In this document: in pieces, positions 23,475 to 32,422 of the stretch
Numbering within the stretch: the stretch's first letter is position 1
Layout of the letters: each line of letters opens with the position of its first letter
Assembly: GCF_041052385.1 (NCBI RefSeq)
Contig: NZ_CP163439.1
Location: forward strand, 7,429,001 to 7,493,000
Direction of reading: 5' to 3'
Origin: Streptomyces sp. R28
GTDB lineage: Bacteria; Actinomycetota; Actinomycetes; Streptomycetales; Streptomycetaceae
Length of the DNA: 64,000 nt
Made by a program: the position numbers and the translations under genes
The notes under the pieces: model-generated
The model's database searches: none
What the model was told of the DNA's origin: nothing
The model's input: only the letters and a program-made list of their open reading frames with translations

Positions 23475-26456
23475 CTACTCCGTGTCGTGCTCCTCCATCA
23501 CCCCAAGCATCTGCTGGGCCTCGGCCCGTCGCTCCTGCGCCTCCTCGTCGCCCTCGTCGCAGCCCTCGTACGCCGTCAGCACCGCACGCGCGCGTGCGGC
23601 GGCCCGGGCCGGGCGGCTCAGGTCGGCCTCCAGCCAGCCGGCGGCGAGTTCGGCGCCGGTGCGGCTGTGCAGGGCGTCGTCGCCGAGCGAGGCGAACACC
23701 GCGGCGGCCCGCGTCACCTGGGACAGGGCCTCCTCCAGTGCGGTCCGGATCGACTCGTCCTCGGCGTCCTCCGTGGCGGAACGGGCGAGCAGGTCGCTGA
23801 ACTGCCGGTGGGTGTGGCCGAGCTCGGCGGTGAGCCGCTGCCGGGCCTCCTCGTCGTCCGCGGCGTCCAGCGCCGCCACGCACTCGCTGACCGCGCTCGC
23901 CATCAACTCGGACGCGGTGTCGTCCCCGCCCGCCACGTCCTCGCCCGCCGTGCCCTCCGGGGTCTCCACGCGCAGCGCCAGCCATGCGCGGGCACGCAGG
24001 GAGCGGACGAGGCCGTGCACGTTGCCGAGGGAACGCCACAGCGCGCCCGCGCGCGCGTATGCCTGGTCCGCCTCGGCGTGCAGGCCCGCGTGGCCGAGGG
24101 ACTCGGCGGCGAGGTGGGCGAGCGTGGCGTGGTCGTGCTGCTCGGGCCAGTGCCGGGCGATCTCGGCGGCCTGCAACCGGCGTTCGGCCGCCGCGCGGTG
24201 TTCGCCGAGCTCGCTCAGGCAGTCGCCGAGCCACCACTGCGTCTGGACGACCGCCCCGTCGCCGTGTGTCTCGGCGCTCAGGTCGGGCAGCGCCGACTCC
24301 AGCACCTCGGCCGCCTCGGCCCACCGTCCCTGCCGCAGCAGGAACCCGCCGAGCTGCTGCCGCGCCCAGGCACCCAGCGTGCGGCTCTCGCCCGCCTCGT
24401 CGGCCCAGTGCGCGGCCTCAAGGGCGTGTTCGGCGGCCTCCTCGGACAGCCCACGGCCGCCGAGCACCTCGGCCAGCTGGAGGTTCAGCTGGGCCCGCCC
24501 GGTCGCCTCGAGATGCGGCCCGCCGTGCTCCAGGGCCGCCCGCAGCGCCCGCTCGGCCTCCGCCGTGTCGCCGAGATGGTGCGCGAGTCCGGCCAGCCGG
24601 GCCTCGTACTCCACCGCGAACCACGGCAGCCCCGCCCCGACGAACGCCTCCGAGGCCCGCGCGAACAGCTCCGCGGCCCCCGCCACGTCCCCGGTGAGCG
24701 CCGCCAGCTCCGCGAGCATCGCCTGCGCCTCCGCGGCCCGCGAGGTGAGCCGTACGTCGTCCCCGGCCCGCCCGTCGACGAGCGCGAGCACCTCCCGCGC
24801 GGCGATCTCGGCGTCGGCCAGGACGGCGCCCTGCACCGTGTCCTGCGCCTCGTGCACCCGGCGCATCAGAATCCGCGCCCGGCTCATCAGCACGGCCGCC
24901 GTCTGACGTACCTCGGTGCCGTCCTCGGCGTACAGCGCGAGGATCCGGTCGTACAGGCCGGCAACAGCGGTGAGGGCCTGCGGCACCTCGCCCGCGAGAG
25001 CGCGTACGTACGCTCCACGCGCGCGTGCCGCCAGGGCCTCCCCGGGGTCGCCCGCCTCCGCGTACAGGCCGGCGGCCTCCTCGAACAGGGCGATGCCCTC
25101 GGGGCCCAGGTCCATCGCCCGGTGGTCGGCGATCTCCGCGCGGTCGCGGGCGGCCAGCTCCACGCCCTCGGCGGCTCGCGAGACGGCCGCCCAGGCCTCG
25201 ATGGCGTTCGGCTGCAGGGTGTCCGACAGGCGCCCTGCCTCGGCCAGCAGCGTGGCCAGGTCGGGCTGCCCGTCCGAGTCCTCCGGCACGCTCGCCGCAG
25301 CCGGCGCGGGCAACGTCATTGCCGTCGGCCGAGCCGGCGTACGCACCCCCAACGGCAGCCGCTCCACCAGGGGCCGCTGTTCCATACGCGCGCGTGCCCG
25401 CTCGCTGATGTGCCCCGTGCCGTTGCGCTGATCGAAGCGCGCGGCCAGGGCGAGGGCGTCTTTGCGCGCGTGGACGGCGAGTTCGCGAGCGGTCCAGGTA
25501 CGGCCCGCCGGACCGGGCACCTGCTGCTCACCCAGCCCGAGCCCGGTCAGGCGGTCCATGAGCAGGGCCACCACCGACATGAACTCCAGCCTGCTGCGCG
25601 GATGCCCGTCGTCCGTGAAGTACGCGGGCCGCTCGGCGAGCAGCTCCAGGCCGCGCGCCTCGTTGCCGGTCAGCGCACAGAACTCCACGTGGTCCGCGTA
25701 GGCCCCGCGCATGCTCTCCATGGCCCGGACGAGGCGGAAGCCGCGCAGATGGTTGGCGCGGGCCTCGTCGAGGCGGCCCAGGCGCAGCAGCGGCGCCAGG
25801 GAGGACGCGAGGACCGTGTGCGGCTCATGGGCGCAGGTGAACTCGCCCTCCAGGACCGGCCCCCACAGCCGCAGCCCCTCCGCGTCCCGGCCCCGTTCCG
25901 CCTGCCACCACCCCTGCCCGTGCAGCTCGCACGCGTGGCAGTCCGCCATGCTGTCCCGGTCGGCGGCCAGCCAGGCGCCGTACGCCCGCTCGGCCCGCGC
26001 CACGTCCCCGACATGGGCGGCGACGCTGAACTCGGCGCTGCGCACGGCCCGTTCGGAGTGCCCGGCGAGCCGGTAGCGGTGCTCCATCTCGCCGAGCCAC
26101 TTCTCGATCGAGGCGAGCGGGATGTGCGGCTGGTCGAGCATGCCGGACGACATCCACTTGAAGACCCAGTGCAGCGAATGGGTCTCGTACTCGTCGAAGT
26201 CCGCGGGCCGCTCGTCCCACATGCGCAGCAGACGCGCGAAGGGGACGAACATCTTGTCCTTCTCGGAGCTGTAGTTGTAGACCTTCAGCTGGTGTCCGAG
26301 CGCCTCGATCACGGCGAGCGGGATGTTCAGCTTCTCGGCCTCGGCGAGCAGCTGCTCCGCGCGCGCGTTGCGGGCGGGACCCTCCGGCTCCTCGCCGTTG
26401 TCCGCCATCGCCCGGCGCAGCGAGTCGAAGTCCGCGATCCCGTCGGTGCTGCTCAT
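23475..26456 (-). CDS. Large TPR protein coupled to the HSP90-like gene
   Basis: A protein of 993 residues, almost entirely helical hairpins. Repeated pairs such as A-E-A-L-L-E-R-A-R / A-L-Y-A-E-A-G-D-P-G-E-A-L-A-A-R-A-R and A-D-Q-A-Y-A-R-A-G-A-L-W-R-S-L-G-N fit degenerate tetratricopeptide repeats. A conserved block near residues 110-160 (H-S-L-H-W-V-F-K-W-M-S-S-G-M-L, C-H-A-C-E-L-H-G-Q-G-W-W) is not TPR. There is no signal or membrane segment. Its ATG overlaps the stop of the HSP90-like gene upstream (ATGA), so it is translationally coupled. In eukaryotes TPR proteins are HSP90 co-chaperones that bind a C-terminal MEEVD; the partner here lacks that tail, so any contact must differ. The role is inferred from context only. 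Confidence 0.8.
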   Translation of the reverse strand: MSSTDGIADFDSLRRAMADNGEEPEGPARNARAEQLLAEAEKLNIPLAVIEALGHQLKVYNYSSEKDKMFVPFARLLRMWDERPADFDEYETHSLHWVFKWMSSGMLDQPHIPLASIEKWLGEMEHRYRLAGHSERAVRSAEFSVAAHVGDVARAERAYGAWLAADRDSMADCHACELHGQGWWQAERGRDAEGLRLWGPVLEGEFTCAHEPHTVLASSLAPLLRLGRLDEARANHLRGFRLVRAMESMRGAYADHVEFCALTGNEARGLELLAERPAYFTDDGHPRSRLEFMSVVALLMDRLTGLGLGEQQVPGPAGRTWTARELAVHARKDALALAARFDQRNGTGHISERARARMEQRPLVERLPLGVRTPARPTAMTLPAPAAASVPEDSDGQPDLATLLAEAGRLSDTLQPNAIEAWAAVSRAAEGVELAARDRAEIADHRAMDLGPEGIALFEEAAGLYAEAGDPGEALAARARGAYVRALAGEVPQALTAVAGLYDRILALYAEDGTEVRQTAAVLMSRARILMRRVHEAQDTVQGAVLADAEIAAREVLALVDGRAGDDVRLTSRAAEAQAMLAELAALTGDVAGAAELFARASEAFVGAGLPWFAVEYEARLAGLAHHLGDTAEAERALRAALEHGGPHLEATGRAQLNLQLAEVLGGRGLSEEAAEHALEAAHWADEAGESRTLGAWARQQLGGFLLRQGRWAEAAEVLESALPDLSAETHGDGAVVQTQWWLGDCLSELGEHRAAAERRLQAAEIARHWPEQHDHATLAHLAAESLGHAGLHAEADQAYARAGALWRSLGNVHGLVRSLRARAWLALRVETPEGTAGEDVAGGDDTASELMASAVSECVAALDAADDEEARQRLTAELGHTHRQFSDLLARSATEDAEDESIRTALEEALSQVTRAAAVFASLGDDALHSRTGAELAAGWLEADLSRPARAAARARAVLTAYEGCDEGDEEAQERRAEAQQMLGVMEEHDTE

Positions 26457-28291
26457 CGGCGGCCCTCCTCGCCGTTCGTGGCCCATTCCAGCAGGCCGAT
26501 GAAGGCCCGGTTCAGCAGCGCCGAGTCCGTCGGCCGGAGCGGACGCTGGGCCATCAGCAGCGCCTGTCCGTAGAGGGACTCGGTGGCCGTGCCGATCAGC
26601 TCCGGATCGCCCAGTGAACTGATCCGCCGGATCAGCGGGTTGAGGTGGTTGAGCACGAGACGCGCGCGTGGTGCGCCGCCGCGCAGCGAGCCGAGGATGC
26701 CCGCCCACAGATCGTCGGCCTGCTCCTCCGCCTGCGCGCGGGCCTGCTCGTGCCGGGCAGCCCGGTCGTCGAGGTGCAGCGCGGGCACGGACAGCGGATG
26801 GAAGGCGCGCAGGACGACGTCACAGCCCAGGGGGTCGAGCTTCGCCCGCGCGGCCGCCAGGAAGCCCGCCAGGGCCAGCTCCTCGGCCGGGTCGACCGAG
26901 TCCAGATGGGCGGTCACGGTGTCCGCGTCCAGCTCGGCGACGACCGTCCCCGGCCGCACCGAGGGCAGCGCCTCGACCAGCTCGCTGTCGTACGTGTAAC
27001 CGCCGTTGATCACCCCGACGCCCTGCGCGGACGCGATCGGCGCGACCTGCCGGTACTCCTCGACGGTCCGCGTGAAGTGCACCACCGGGTGGCGCTGCGC
27101 GAACTCCTCCAGGGACAGCCGCCCGTCGGTCGTCTCGAAGGGGAGCCACGGCAGCATCGTGCGCAGCATCTCCTTGTCGTGCCGCGCGAGGGACTTCACG
27201 CCCAGGTGGTGCACGGACAGGAAGGCCGCCAGCCGTTCCGGATCACCGGCCGCGAGGCCGGTCAGCCAGGACCGAATCTTTTCCCCGAGCGCCTCTCGTA
27301 CGGCCGCCAGCGTCTCGTCCTCGTAGAGCGACTCGCGCGAGGCCGTCGGCCGCAGGCTGTCGGTGTCCAGGACGCAGCGCACGAAGAACGCCCAGTCGGG
27401 CAGCAGCTGTTCGGCCCGCTCGGTGAGCAGCATGCCCTTGAGGTGGACGCGATGGCCCGCCCGCTGGGCCGGGCTGACCGCCGAGGGAAGGACGTAGGCC
27501 ATACCGCGCATCCCCGCCAGCGGCACGTCCAGCTCGATCGAGTCCAGCGGAGTGAAGCCGAACAGGTCGTGACAGTGCCGGGCCAGGGCCACCCGCCGGT
27601 TGGCGGGGGAGGCGTACGGCCGGTCCCAGGGCGCCGGCAGGTCGGTGACCGCCTCGCCGCCGACCCGGACGTCGTACGGCAGCAGCGAGCCGAAGTCCCG
27701 CGCCAGCGCCAGGACCCGGTCCTCGGCCAGCCACTCGGCGGCCCCGGCCCGCGCCACCAGGTGCACGGTGGTGCCCGGTTCGGCGCGGGCGTCGTGCGGC
27801 AGCGTCCGTACGGTGTACGAACCGTCGTCCGTGGCCGTCCACTCCACGGGCGCCGCGTCCGGCGTACGGGCGCTGCGGCTGACCACCCGGATCCGCTCGG
27901 CGACGACGAAACAGGCCAGCAGACCGATGCCGAACTGCCCCAGGAAGTCGGACCGGGCCTCCTGCAGCCCCTCGGCACGCTTGGAGCTGCGCCCGATGGT
28001 GGCGAGGAGGTTGTGCACGTCCGCCTCGGTGAGCCCGACCCCGGAGTCCTCGACCCGCAGGGCGCCCGACTCGGCGTACAGCCGGACAACGGCGGGCGCG
28101 CCCGGCTCCTCGGCGCGTCGGGCGGTGATGGCGTCGACCGCGTTCTGCAGCAGCTCGCGCAGGTAGACCTTGGGACTGGAGTAGAGGTGATGGGAGAGCA
28201 GGTCCACCAGACCGCGCAGGTCGACCTGGAACGTATGAGGTGACTGGGGTGGCTGAGGTGCCTGGGATGACTGTGAGGTCTGGGAGTCCAT
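26453..28291 (-). CDS. HSP90-family ATPase (HtpG-like, short form)
   Basis: A protein of 612 residues. The GHKL ATP site is intact: Y-L-R-E-L-L-Q-N-A-V-D-A-I (about 41-53), V-E-D-S-G-V-G-L-T (about 73-81) and F-L-G-Q-F-G-I-G-L-L-A-C-F (about 110-122). The middle domain holds E-L-D-V-P-L-A-G-M-R-G-M-A-Y-V and the catalytic Arg region L-R-P-T-A-S-R-E-S-L-Y-E-D. The C-terminal dimerisation region is shorter and diverged from HtpG. The first ~24 residues are a Q/S/P-rich tail. The start is the ATG ending at 28291, which lies close to the chaperone domain; the longer reading has no support. It forms a coupled pair with the large TPR gene and is divergent from recG. The client is unknown. Confidence 0.88.
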   Translation of the reverse strand: MDSQTSQSSQAPQPPQSPHTFQVDLRGLVDLLSHHLYSSPKVYLRELLQNAVDAITARRAEEPGAPAVVRLYAESGALRVEDSGVGLTEADVHNLLATIGRSSKRAEGLQEARSDFLGQFGIGLLACFVVAERIRVVSRSARTPDAAPVEWTATDDGSYTVRTLPHDARAEPGTTVHLVARAGAAEWLAEDRVLALARDFGSLLPYDVRVGGEAVTDLPAPWDRPYASPANRRVALARHCHDLFGFTPLDSIELDVPLAGMRGMAYVLPSAVSPAQRAGHRVHLKGMLLTERAEQLLPDWAFFVRCVLDTDSLRPTASRESLYEDETLAAVREALGEKIRSWLTGLAAGDPERLAAFLSVHHLGVKSLARHDKEMLRTMLPWLPFETTDGRLSLEEFAQRHPVVHFTRTVEEYRQVAPIASAQGVGVINGGYTYDSELVEALPSVRPGTVVAELDADTVTAHLDSVDPAEELALAGFLAAARAKLDPLGCDVVLRAFHPLSVPALHLDDRAARHEQARAQAEEQADDLWAGILGSLRGGAPRARLVLNHLNPLIRRISSLGDPELIGTATESLYGQALLMAQRPLRPTDSALLNRAFIGLLEWATNGEEGRR

Positions 28292-28481
28292 CGTCACGGC
28301 GCCGTTGGGGGGACTTGGCGACGGCGCGGGGTCGGGCGGTCCCGGTGAGGCGGTAACCGCGAAAGGATGGCCGGAGCGCGCCATCCTAGAGCCGAAACGA
28401 AACGTCTGACCAGGGGTTTCCGGGACGTTTACCGGGACGGCCGCGGCGGCCTCTACGGCATTGTCAGTGGCGTGGTGTGGA

Positions 28482-31400
28482 ATGGATCTCGTGCCCGCAC
28501 TGGAAGAACCACTGAAGAAAGTGCTCGGCCCTCCCACCGCGAAGGTGATGGCCGAGCACCTCGGCCTGCACACGGTCGGCGACCTCCTGCACCACTACCC
28601 GCGCAGATACGAGGAGCGCGGCCAGCTCACGCACCTGGCCGACCTCCCCATGGACGAGCACGTGACGGTGGTCGCCATGGTCGCCGACGCCCGCCTGCAC
28701 ACCTTCGCCTCCGCCAAGGCCCCGCGCGGCAAGGGCCAGCGCCTCGAAGTCACGATCACGGACGGCAGCGGCCGCCTCCAACTGGTCTTCTTCGGCGCCG
28801 GCGTTCACAAGCCCCACAAGGAGCTCCTGCCGGGCACCCGCGCGATGTTCGCGGGCAAGGTCTCCGTCTTCAACCGCCGCCTGCAACTGGCCCATCCGGC
28901 CTACGAGTTGCTGCGCGGCGACTCGGAGGAGACGGTCGAGACCTGGGCCGGCGCCCTCATCCCGATGTACCCGGCCACCGCCAAGCTGGAGTCCTGGAAG
29001 ATCGGCAAGGCGATCCAGACGGTCCTTCCCCATGCCCAGGAGGCCGTCGACCCCCTCCCCGACTCCCTTCGCGAGGGCCGAGGCCTGGTCTCCCTCCCGG
29101 AAGCCCTCCTGAAGATCCACCGCCCGCACACCAAGGCGGACATCGAGGACGCCCGCTCCCGCCTCAAGTGGGACGAGGCGTTCGTCCTCCAGGTGGCCCT
29201 CGCGCGCCGCCGGCACGCCGACGCCCAACTCCCGGCGGTGGCCCGCAAACCCAAGCCGGACGGCCTCCTCACGGCCTTCGACGACCGCCTCCCCTTCACC
29301 CTCACCGACGGTCAGCAAAAGGTCTCGAAGGAGATCTTCGACGACCTCGCCACCGAACACCCGATGCACCGGCTGCTCCAGGGAGAGGTCGGATCGGGCA
29401 AGGCGCAACCCCTCGACTCACTCGTGCTCACACCCTCCGGTTTCCGTCGGATGGGTGACCTGGGCGTGGGGGACGAAGTCGTCGTGCCGAACGGGGAGCT
29501 CGCGCTGATCGACGGCGTCTTCCCGCAAGGCGAACGCGATGTGTGGCGCCTGGTCCTCTCCGACGGAAGTTCCGTGGAGTGCGACGACGAGCACCTCTGG
29601 ATCGTCGGCACCAGGTGTGGGTGGCACCGGGGCCAGGCTCCCAAGATCATGACGACGCGGGAGATCCGTCTCGACACGTTCAAGGCAGACGGGTCCTCGA
29701 AGTGGTACGTCCCAGCCGCAGCACCGGTCGATCTCGGAGGCGACTCGGGGCTGCCGCTGGACCCCTACCTGTTCGGACTTCTCCTCGGGGACGGCTCGTT
29801 CCGTCACCCCCTCCGTCTGTCGACGACCGACGACGAGATTCGTGATGCCGTGTCGGCCGCCGTGGCGCCGGAATGCCGCCTGGTGCCGGTGAAGGGTTCG
29901 CGCTGCGACTACACGATCGAGCTTTCCCGGCGTGCCGATGGAGTCCGCAACCCAGTGATCCAGACCCTGCGGGATCTGAACCTCTGGGGCGAGACGGCGC
30001 AAGGCACATTCGTTCCCGACGCTTTCAAGAACACATCGGTCAAGAACCGTCTCGCTCTGCTGCAAGGGCTCCTGGACACCGACGGCACGATCCACGCGGA
30101 CGGTATGAGCCTGTCGCTCCGCACGGCCTCGCGCAGGCTTGCGGACGATGTCGCCTGGCTCGTGCGCTCGCTGGGCGGCCGTGCGCGCGTCCTGCCGGAA
30201 CGAGCTGCGTGGAACGTGTCGGTCGCCCTGCCCGACGAGTACGCGCCGTTCCGCCTGACCCGCAAGGCCGAACGTGTCCGGCCCCGGCCGCAGTACAACA
30301 CCTTCCAGCGGGGAATCCGCGCGGTCGAGTACGTGGGGCGAAAGCCGGCCCAGTGCATCAGCGTGGCTCACCCGAGCCACGCGTACATCACCGACAACTT
30401 CACGGTCACCCACAACACGATGGTGGCCCTGCGCGCCATGCTCGCCGTCGTCGACGCGGGCGGCCAGGCCGCGATGCTCGCGCCCACCGAGGTCCTGGCC
30501 CAGCAGCACCACCGCTCGATCGTCGAGATGATGGGCGAGCTGGCCGAGGGCGGAATGCTGGGCGGGGCCGAGCACGCCACCAAGGTGGTCCTGCTCACCG
30601 GCTCCATGGGCGCGGCCGCCCGTCGCCAGGCCCTGCTCGACCTGGTCACCGCAGACGCCGGGATCGTGATCGGCACGCACGCGCTGATCGAGGACAAGGT
30701 GCAGTTCCACGACCTCGGCCTGGTCGTCGTCGACGAACAGCACCGCTTCGGCGTCGAACAGCGCGACGCCCTGCGCGGCAAGGGCAAACAGCCGCCCCAC
30801 CTGCTCGTCATGACGGCCACGCCCATCCCTCGCACGGTCGCCATGACCGTCTTCGGCGACCTGGAGACCTCGGTCCTCGACCAGCTCCCGGCCGGCCGCT
30901 CGCCGATCGCCAGCCATGTCGTCCCGGCCGCCGACAAGCCCCACTTCCTGGCCCGCGCCTGGCAGCGGGTGCGCGAGGAGGTGGAGAACGGCCATCAGGC
31001 GTACGTCGTCTGCCCGCGCATCGGCGACGAGGAGGACGACCCGAAGAAGGGCGGCAAGAAGAAGTCGCCGGAGGACGAGGCGGAGAAGCGCCCGCCGCTC
31101 GCCGTCCTGGAGGTGGCCGACCAACTGGCCAAGGGGCCCTTGCAGGGCCTCAGGGTCGAGATCCTGCACGGCCGGATGCACCCCGACGACAAGGACGCCG
31201 TCATGCGCCGCTTCGCCGCCGGCGAGACGGACGTCCTGGTCGCCACGACGGTCATCGAGGTCGGCGTGAACGTCCCCAACGCCACGGCGATGGTGATCAT
31301 GGACGCGGACCGCTTCGGCGTCTCCCAGCTCCACCAGCTGCGCGGCCGCGTCGGCCGTGGCTCCGCCCCCGGCCTCTGCCTCCTGGTCACCGAGATGCCG

Positions 31401-31703
31401 GAGGCCGGCGCGGCCCGCCAGCGCCTCAACGCGGTCGCCTCCACCCTCGACGGCTTCGAACTCTCCCGCATCGACCTGGAACAGCGCCGCGAGGGCGACG
31501 TCCTGGGCCAGGCCCAGTCCGGAGCCCGTACCTCCCTGCGGGTCCTCGCCGTCATCGAGGACGAGGAGATCATCGCCGAGGCGCGGGACGAGGCGGCGGC
31601 GCTGGTGGCCGCCGACCCGGAGCTGACCAACCTGCCAGGTCTGCGTACAGCACTGGACGCCCTCTTGGACGAGGAGAGGGAGCAGTACTTGGAAAAGGGG
31701 TGA
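28482..31703 (+). CDS. recG: ATP-dependent DNA helicase RecG containing an intein
   Basis: A precursor of 1073 residues; removal of the 338-residue intein leaves 735, the normal RecG length. RecG drives branch migration and fork reversal at stalled forks and recombination intermediates. Extein parts: the OB wedge domain (~60-160; H-Y-P-R-R-Y-E-E-R), F-T-L-T-D-G-Q-Q-K-V (helicase Q region), Walker A G-E-V-G-S-G-K broken after Lys307 and resumed as T-M-V-A-L at 646, Walker B V-V-V-D-E-Q-H-R-F-G, M-T-A-T-P-I-P-R-T, and motifs in the second RecA fold (A-T-T-V-I-E-V-G-V-N-V-P-N-A, Q-L-R-G-R-V-G-R-G). A charged insert (about 855-875; K-K-G-G-K-K-K-S) is lineage-specific. The start is ATG 28482; GTG 28491 is an alternative. 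ATPase activity requires splicing. Confidence 0.97.
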   Translation: MDLVPALEEPLKKVLGPPTAKVMAEHLGLHTVGDLLHHYPRRYEERGQLTHLADLPMDEHVTVVAMVADARLHTFASAKAPRGKGQRLEVTITDGSGRLQLVFFGAGVHKPHKELLPGTRAMFAGKVSVFNRRLQLAHPAYELLRGDSEETVETWAGALIPMYPATAKLESWKIGKAIQTVLPHAQEAVDPLPDSLREGRGLVSLPEALLKIHRPHTKADIEDARSRLKWDEAFVLQVALARRRHADAQLPAVARKPKPDGLLTAFDDRLPFTLTDGQQKVSKEIFDDLATEHPMHRLLQGEVGSGKAQPLDSLVLTPSGFRRMGDLGVGDEVVVPNGELALIDGVFPQGERDVWRLVLSDGSSVECDDEHLWIVGTRCGWHRGQAPKIMTTREIRLDTFKADGSSKWYVPAAAPVDLGGDSGLPLDPYLFGLLLGDGSFRHPLRLSTTDDEIRDAVSAAVAPECRLVPVKGSRCDYTIELSRRADGVRNPVIQTLRDLNLWGETAQGTFVPDAFKNTSVKNRLALLQGLLDTDGTIHADGMSLSLRTASRRLADDVAWLVRSLGGRARVLPERAAWNVSVALPDEYAPFRLTRKAERVRPRPQYNTFQRGIRAVEYVGRKPAQCISVAHPSHAYITDNFTVTHNTMVALRAMLAVVDAGGQAAMLAPTEVLAQQHHRSIVEMMGELAEGGMLGGAEHATKVVLLTGSMGAAARRQALLDLVTADAGIVIGTHALIEDKVQFHDLGLVVVDEQHRFGVEQRDALRGKGKQPPHLLVMTATPIPRTVAMTVFGDLETSVLDQLPAGRSPIASHVVPAADKPHFLARAWQRVREEVENGHQAYVVCPRIGDEEDDPKKGGKKKSPEDEAEKRPPLAVLEVADQLAKGPLQGLRVEILHGRMHPDDKDAVMRRFAAGETDVLVATTVIEVGVNVPNATAMVIMDADRFGVSQLHQLRGRVGRGSAPGLCLLVTEMPEAGAARQRLNAVASTLDGFELSRIDLEQRREGDVLGQAQSGARTSLRVLAVIEDEEIIAEARDEAAALVAADPELTNLPGLRTALDALLDEEREQYLEKG
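29403..30416 (+). mobile_element. Class 3-type intein with LAGLIDADG endonuclease in RecG
   Basis: An in-frame insert of 338 codons between Lys307 and the Thr of the RecG P-loop. It begins A-Q-P-L-D-S-L-V-L-T-P-S-G-F-R-R-M-G-D-L (block A with Ala instead of Cys/Ser) and ends V-T-H-N before Thr+1. Block B reads E-H-L-W (His64, Trp66), block F has Cys318 in A-Q-C-I-S-V, and block G has Thr336-His337-Asn338. This Trp-Cys-Thr set is the signature of class 3 inteins, which start splicing through the block-F Cys. Block C Y-L-F-G-L-L-L-G-D-G-S (about 122-132) and block E L-L-Q-G-L-L-D-T-D-G-T (about 219-229) keep both catalytic Asp residues of a homing endonuclease. The insert's base use is visibly less G/C-biased than the flanks. 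Confidence 0.95.
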
Positions 31704-31808
31704 GGGATACCGACCCACCGGTGCGGGCTGTACTGGACATGCGGCTACCGCCGCATGAGCGCGACCAGCCACACTGGACCCAAAGCCGCACACAACCAAG
31801 GACCAAAG

Positions 31809-32396
31809 ATGACCCGCGTGATCGCCGGCGCAGCCGGCGGACGTCGCCTCGCCGTCCCCCCGGGCACCGGCACCCGCCCCACCTCCGACCGCGCGCGCGA
31901 AGGTCTCTTCTCCACGTGGCAGTCCCTCCTGGGCGGCCCCCTGGAAGGCGAACGCGTCCTCGACCTCTACGCGGGATCAGGCGCAGTCGGCCTGGAGGCC
32001 CTCTCCCGCGGCGCCGGCCACACCCTCCTCGTCGAAGCCGACGCCCGAGCAGCCCGCGTCGTCCGCGAGAACGTGAAGAATCTCGGCCTCCCCGGCGCCG
32101 AGGTGAGGTCGGGCAAAGCCGAACAGATCATCCAGACCCCGGCGCCGACCGAGCCGTACGACATCGTCTTCCTCGATCCCCCGTACGCCGTCACGGACGA
32201 CGATCTTCGCGAGATTCTCCTCACACTCCGCTCAGGGGGCTGGCTCGCGCCGGAGGCACTCGTCACCGTGGAGCGCAGCACCAGAGGCGGAGAATTCCGG
32301 TGGCCGGGCGGCTTTGAAGCGCTCCGGGCCCGTCGCTACGGCGAGGGAACGTTTTGGTACGGTCGCGCCGCCTCTACGTGCGAAGACGCACGATGA
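31809..32396 (+). CDS. rsmD: 16S rRNA (guanine(966)-N2)-methyltransferase
   Basis: A protein of 195 residues that methylates G966 of 16S rRNA in the assembling 30S subunit. Family marks: R-V-I-A-G-A-A-G-G-R-R-L (residues 3-14), R-P-T-S-D-R-A-R-E-G-L-F (24-35), the SAM motif D-L-Y-A-G-S-G-A-V-G-L-E-A-L (about 53-66) and the catalytic F-L-D-P-P-Y (about 121-126). ATG 31809 is preceded by AAGGA at suitable distance; a longer reading from 31755 adds 18 unconserved residues. Downstream coaD follows at once, as in most bacteria. Confidence 0.94.
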   Translation: MTRVIAGAAGGRRLAVPPGTGTRPTSDRAREGLFSTWQSLLGGPLEGERVLDLYAGSGAVGLEALSRGAGHTLLVEADARAARVVRENVKNLGLPGAEVRSGKAEQIIQTPAPTEPYDIVFLDPPYAVTDDDLREILLTLRSGGWLAPEALVTVERSTRGGEFRWPGGFEALRARRYGEGTFWYGRAASTCEDAR

Positions 32397-32422
32397 CCGG
32401 ACCGGAGAGCGAGGGATCACAA

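Noticed and set aside
32393..32422. ATG at 32393 as the start of coaD
   Set aside because: It would add ten unconserved residues; GTG 32423 has a ribosome site and gives the standard family length.
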